A stretch of 15,646 nucleotides of DNA from an uncultured Chloroflexota bacterium. Lineage in GTDB: Bacteria > Chloroflexota > Dehalococcoidia > Lucifugimonadales > CAJWER01. The translations under genes and the position numbers were made by a program. The notes beneath the pieces are model-generated. The model was given only the letters and a program-made list of their open reading frames with translations. It was not told where the DNA came from and searched no databases. The stretch spans positions 1-15,646 of the forward strand of contig CAJWER010000048.1 in assembly GCA_913030785.1 (NCBI GenBank), given 5' to 3'. Positions 12,670 through 15,646 of this stretch are shown here, in pieces; positions within the stretch are counted from its first letter, which is position 1, and every line of letters starts with the position of its first letter.

Positions 12670-13497
12670 ATGACCAATAGAATAGACTTGACGCTCCACG
12701 AGGCCCGGAAGGCTGGACGAACGATACTCGCCCCTTTTATGACCGTAGGCTATCCCGACCTCGACACGTCAATCGATATCGCGGAGGCAGTCTTGCAGTC
12801 GGGCGCGGACCTCATCGAGTTGGGGGTGCCTTTCAGCGATCCTCTGGCCGAGGGCTTTACTATCCAGATGACCAGTAAACACGCCCTCGAGCAAGGCGTT
12901 ACGCTGCAGGGCTGCATCGACGCCGTCCGTCGTCTCAGGGAGCGAAACTCAAATGCGCCTGTGCTCCTGATGGGGTACTACAACCCATTTTTGAGGCCCG
13001 GTTTGGAGAGCTTCGTTGAGGAGGCTGCGCACGCTGGGGTTGATGGCCTCATCGTTCCAGACCTACCCCCTGAAGAGGCAGCCCCCCTTCACGAGATATG
13101 CCAACGCCACGGTGTACACCTGGTTCCTCTGTTGGCGCCGACAAGCACCACGGACCGCATAAAACAGGCTTGTCAACACGCAGGCGGGTTTATATACTGC
13201 GTGAGCCTTACGGGGGTGACCGGTGCGCGCGCCGGTCTGCGAGAAGGGCTGGAAGGCCTGGTCAATAGGATTCGACTACAAACAGCCCTGCCTATCCTTG
13301 TCGGCTTCGGAATTTCGACTCCCGCCCACGTCAAGGAGGTCGCAGCTTTCTCCGATGGGGCGGCGTTCGGCAGCGCGCTGATAGACGCAATCGCCGACCT
13401 TCCAAAGGCCGAAGCCGTACAAGCAGCGCGCGAGTTCCTAGCAGCTATGCGGCAAGGTGCTGGGCACGCTAAGGGGACGGGACCGGATACTGACTGA
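12670..13497 (+). CDS. trpA: Tryptophan synthase alpha subunit
   Basis: A 275-residue TIM-barrel enzyme that splits indole-3-glycerol phosphate to indole and glyceraldehyde 3-phosphate, passing indole to TrpB. Family blocks are APFMTVGYPD, LIELGVPFSDPLAEGFTIQ, MGYYNPFLRPG, GLIVPDLPPEEA, APTSTTDRI, YCVSLTGVTGAR and LVGFGIS. The catalytic Glu49 equivalent is Glu50. The Asp60 equivalent is Glu61, and the usual Pro two residues on is Phe63. Asp60 is the general acid/base on the indole nitrogen in enteric TrpA, so this substitution is notable. AAGGGGT precedes the ATG. No trpB lies directly upstream as it normally does; repeat copy 3 and the CPBP gene do. Chorismate mutase and DAHP synthase genes follow, so the neighbourhood is aromatic biosynthesis. 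Confidence 0.95.
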   Translation: MTNRIDLTLHEARKAGRTILAPFMTVGYPDLDTSIDIAEAVLQSGADLIELGVPFSDPLAEGFTIQMTSKHALEQGVTLQGCIDAVRRLRERNSNAPVLLMGYYNPFLRPGLESFVEEAAHAGVDGLIVPDLPPEEAAPLHEICQRHGVHLVPLLAPTSTTDRIKQACQHAGGFIYCVSLTGVTGARAGLREGLEGLVNRIRLQTALPILVGFGISTPAHVKEVAAFSDGAAFGSALIDAIADLPKAEAVQAAREFLAAMRQGAGHAKGTGPDTD

Positions 13498-13580
13498 GCC
13501 AGGCCGACGCCGGGCGTCCGGACCTTTGATATCTCAGTCGTCGGAATCGAAGTATTAATAGAAGCACGGGAGTGAGAGCA

Positions 13581-13952
13581 ATGGGTCGGATGAGGGGCAT
13601 CAGGGGAGCAACCACCGCCGACGAGAATACGTCAGAGGCGATCACCGAGGCCACTACTGAGCTTCTCAAGAGTCTGATTGAGGCAAACGATGTACAATTG
13701 GACGACATCGCCGCAGTCCAATTCACCTCCACGGTCGACCTGGATGCGGAGTTCCCGGCCCTCTCAGCCCGCAAGATTGGCTGGACCGATGCCGCGCTGC
13801 TGGGCAGCGTCGAAGTAGACGTAGCGGGCGCCACAGAAAAATGCATACGCGTCCTGCTTCTGGTTAACACGGACAAGTCCCCTCAGGATATCCAGTTCAG
13901 GTACCTGAAGGGCGCTGCAAACCTGAGAAGCAAGGGCATGCCGGAGGCGTGA
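13581..13952 (+). CDS. aroH: Chorismate mutase, AroH class
   Basis: A 123-residue monofunctional chorismate mutase of the trimeric Bacillus AroH type, converting chorismate to prephenate for phenylalanine and tyrosine. Diagnostic parts are RGIRGATT at the N-terminus, VDLDAEFPALSARKIGW in the middle and KCIRVLLLVNT. By alignment with the B. subtilis enzyme, the active-site Arg7 (here Arg8), Glu78, Arg90 and Tyr108 are all kept. Cys75 is replaced by Gly in LLGSVEV. The start at ATG 13581 has GGGAG 8 bp upstream; GTG 13572 would overlap that ribosome site. It follows trpA by 83 bp and is followed by DAHP synthase after 148 bp, so one aromatic operon is likely. No strong internal promoter is seen. 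Confidence 0.93.
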   Translation: MGRMRGIRGATTADENTSEAITEATTELLKSLIEANDVQLDDIAAVQFTSTVDLDAEFPALSARKIGWTDAALLGSVEVDVAGATEKCIRVLLLVNTDKSPQDIQFRYLKGAANLRSKGMPEA

Positions 13953-14100
13953 GCCTTGTCACTGTGGAGAAATAGCTGGCCGAACGCCAACTCCCCAGTG
14001 CCGGGGTGGTGGTTTAGCAAGTCGGACGTTGCGCCGCTTTATTGGCGGTCCAAAGGCCGGAACTGTGAACCACTCTACACTATCCTGGAGGCACGTCCCC

Positions 14101-15159
14101 ATGACCACACAGAACGATAACCTCAGAAACACCAACGTATCTAGCATAACGCCCCTCGCCCCGCCCTCTGAGTACTGGAAACGCTTCCCGGCAACCCCTG
14201 ACATTGAAGTCCACGTTGCGGGAGCCCGGAAACAGATAGAACTGATAGTCGACGGTACCGATGATCGCGTTATGCTGATCGTCGGTCCCTGTTCGATACA
14301 CGACACAAAGGCGGGCATCGAGTACGCTGGGAGGATAAAGGAACTCTCAGACAGTGTGAAGGACCGGATTTTGGTCGTCATGCGCGTCTACTTCGAAAAG
14401 CCAAGGACGGCGCTCGGTTGGAAGGGGCTCATAAACGACCCCAATCTAAACGGGACCTACGATGTGTCCAACGGCCTGGCCATCGCTCGCGAGTTCCTGC
14501 TCAAGGTCAACCAAATTGGCCTGCCGACAGCCATCGAGTGGCTCGACCCATTCACCCCGCAGTACCTGGGAGACCTGGTGGCCTGGGGTGCTATTGGCGC
14601 CCGGACCACTGAGAGTCAGACCCACAGGCTCGTGGCCTCCGGGCTTAGCATGCCCATAGGCTTCAAGAACGGCACGGGCGGTTCGGTCCAGATCGCCGTG
14701 GACGGCATCGTCGCCGCACGCTCTGAGCACGTTTTTCTCGGCATCGACGACGAGGGCGCTGGCTCTATCGTCCACACCACCGGAAATCCCGCTTGCCACC
14801 TGATACTGCGAGGTGGCAAGAACGGGCCTAACTACGACGCGAAGTCGATCACCTCTGCTATGGGCAACCTTTCTGGCAGCGGGCTCGAGCCGAACCTCGT
14901 GGTCGATTGCTCCCATGCGAATTCCAACAAGGACCACCGCGTTCAGCCGGTCGTCTTCCGGGACGTGATCGAGCAGAGAGTGGCGGGGACCAAAGGTATC
15001 GTCGGCCTCATGCTCGAGAGCCACCTGTTCGAGGGCAGCCAGAGCTTGGGGGATGATCCCAGCGACCTCAAGTACGGGGTGTCCATCACCGATGCGTGCT
15101 GCGGCTGGGATGAGACCGTAATGCTCGTCACAGAGGCTTACGAGCGCCTGGGGAGCTAG
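14101..15159 (+). CDS. aroF: 3-deoxy-7-phosphoheptulonate synthase, class I (AroF/G/H type)
   Basis: A 352-residue DAHP synthase, the first enzyme of the shikimate pathway, joining phosphoenolpyruvate and erythrose 4-phosphate. Motifs of the class I alpha enzymes are complete: VGPCSIHD with the metal-binding Cys63, RVYFEKPRT, GWKGLINDPNLNGTY, GARTTESQTHR, GFKNGTGG, LRGGKNGPNYD, VDCSHANSNKD, MLESHLFEGSQ and YGVSITDACCGW. The segment around the known feedback site of AroG (ASGLSMPIG) is conserved, so inhibition by an aromatic amino acid is plausible, but which one is not readable. Start ATG 14101 has GGAGG about 9 bp upstream; the frame back to 14029 is unlikely to be translated. The symbol is by class only; aroG or aroH would be equally apt in enteric naming. 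Confidence 0.95.
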   Translation: MTTQNDNLRNTNVSSITPLAPPSEYWKRFPATPDIEVHVAGARKQIELIVDGTDDRVMLIVGPCSIHDTKAGIEYAGRIKELSDSVKDRILVVMRVYFEKPRTALGWKGLINDPNLNGTYDVSNGLAIAREFLLKVNQIGLPTAIEWLDPFTPQYLGDLVAWGAIGARTTESQTHRLVASGLSMPIGFKNGTGGSVQIAVDGIVAARSEHVFLGIDDEGAGSIVHTTGNPACHLILRGGKNGPNYDAKSITSAMGNLSGSGLEPNLVVDCSHANSNKDHRVQPVVFRDVIEQRVAGTKGIVGLMLESHLFEGSQSLGDDPSDLKYGVSITDACCGWDETVMLVTEAYERLGS

Positions 15160-15240
15160 CATCGACCGGCGCCGGCCAAGTGTCCCCCAACAACGCTGTC
15201 GCATGCCCTCCACATTCCGACATGAGCGAGGTCGCGCCTT

Positions 15241-15646
15241 ATGACGGCCTTGCCTTCTGAAGGTCCAAGCAAGCGAAGTGTCCTCCTATTTGCGTCGGCC
15301 ACCCACGTCTGGAGCGACCTGTTCTACGCGCTCATGATCGCGCTGTTGCCGCTGATGCAGACGGACTCGGACCTGCTGCTATCCTACACAGACGTCGGGC
15401 TGGTCAGGACCGTCTACAGCGGGGCTTCCGCAGCGTTGCAGATACCCGCCGGCTACCTTGCCGAGTCCGTCGGCGAGTTCTGGCTACTCCTGGGTGGCAA
15501 CATGTGGGTAGCAGCGGGACTCGTCGGGATGGCGCTGGCGCCCGGGTTCATGCTCATACTGGCCATCACCCTGGTTTCGGGACTCGGAGGGGGCACGCAA
15601 CACCCCCTTGCCACCAGCATGGTGTCCAGGTGCTACGACGAAGGTC
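15241..15646 (+). CDS. MFS transporter, N-terminal part (runs off the window)
   Basis: The frame is open from ATG 15241 to the window end, giving 135 residues. Hydrophobic segments start at about residues 23-40 (SDLFYALMIALLPLM), 57-72, 81-101 and 103-125. LVRTVYSGASAALQIPAGYLAE resembles the second helix and loop of the major facilitator family, and GLGGGTQHPLATSMVSR matches the fourth-to-fifth helix motif of fosmidomycin resistance-type members (G..HP..). GAGGT lies 8 bp upstream of the ATG. It follows DAHP synthase by 81 bp and could belong to the same transcript, for instance as an exporter; the substrate is unknown. Confidence 0.82.
   Translation, partial: MTALPSEGPSKRSVLLFASATHVWSDLFYALMIALLPLMQTDSDLLLSYTDVGLVRTVYSGASAALQIPAGYLAESVGEFWLLLGGNMWVAAGLVGMALAPGFMLILAITLVSGLGGGTQHPLATSMVSRCYDEG

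Noticed and set aside
13953..14100. Possible T-box or attenuator before DAHP synthase
   Set aside because: GGGGTGGTGG near 14003 recalls the T-box GGGTGGNACCGCG but does not match beyond GGTGG. No stem-loop with a T-run or leader peptide rich in aromatic codons is visible.
14446..15213. 255-codon minus-strand frame
   Set aside because: It lies opposite DAHP synthase, which has all family motifs on the + strand; the antisense translation has no recognisable domain or ribosome site.

Overview
The window looks like chromosome from an uncultured bacterium of the Chloroflexota, most likely the SAR202/marine Dehalococcoidia type. This is inferred from the gene styles: a single-domain MetE-like methyltransferase, amidohydrolase and thiolase catabolic genes, an ALG5-like glycosyltransferase, high GC, and REP-like and G-rich intergenic repeats. 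No rRNA, tRNA, CRISPR array, phage gene or transposase was found. Nearly all genes are ordinary housekeeping or catabolic genes. The unusual material is mainly between genes.

Left part (1-3440). A minus-strand block carries an exported thioredoxin-like lipoprotein (TlpA/DipZ type), followed 6 bp later by the start of a second lipoprotein that runs off the window. Further right on the minus strand, a 63-residue Tat-signal peptide ORF lies directly before bioY, the biotin transporter S component. The two share a frame and are separated only by TAG-GCA. About 600 bp of apparently non-coding DNA follows.

Middle (3447-10412). A core MetE-like methyltransferase points right and an amidohydrolase points left. 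The 340-bp gap between their ends is packed with three kinds of repeat: a telomere-like G-rich tract, a REP-like inverted repeat and an 80-bp two-hairpin element. The amidohydrolase and a threonine aldolase diverge from back-to-back, near-consensus sigma70 promoters. Then come an acetyl-CoA acetyltransferase, an NAD-dependent epimerase-like SDR, and an ALG5-like family 2 glycosyltransferase with its own promoter.

Right part (10446-15646). A TPR protein with a putative HIRAN-like domain and an acidic tail converges on a 91-residue ORFan. A CPBP-family membrane protease follows. Three genes of aromatic amino acid biosynthesis come next: trpA (catalytic Asp60 replaced by Glu), an AroH-class chorismate mutase, and a class I DAHP synthase. 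The window ends inside an MFS transporter.

The most distinctive signal is an ~80-bp repeat present three times (4692-4770, 7451-7531, reverse 12549-12633). It contains two conserved hairpins and a pyrimidine-rich tail. The second hairpin shows compensatory base changes between copies, and one copy lies antisense to both neighbouring genes, so it is not simply a gene-end terminator.
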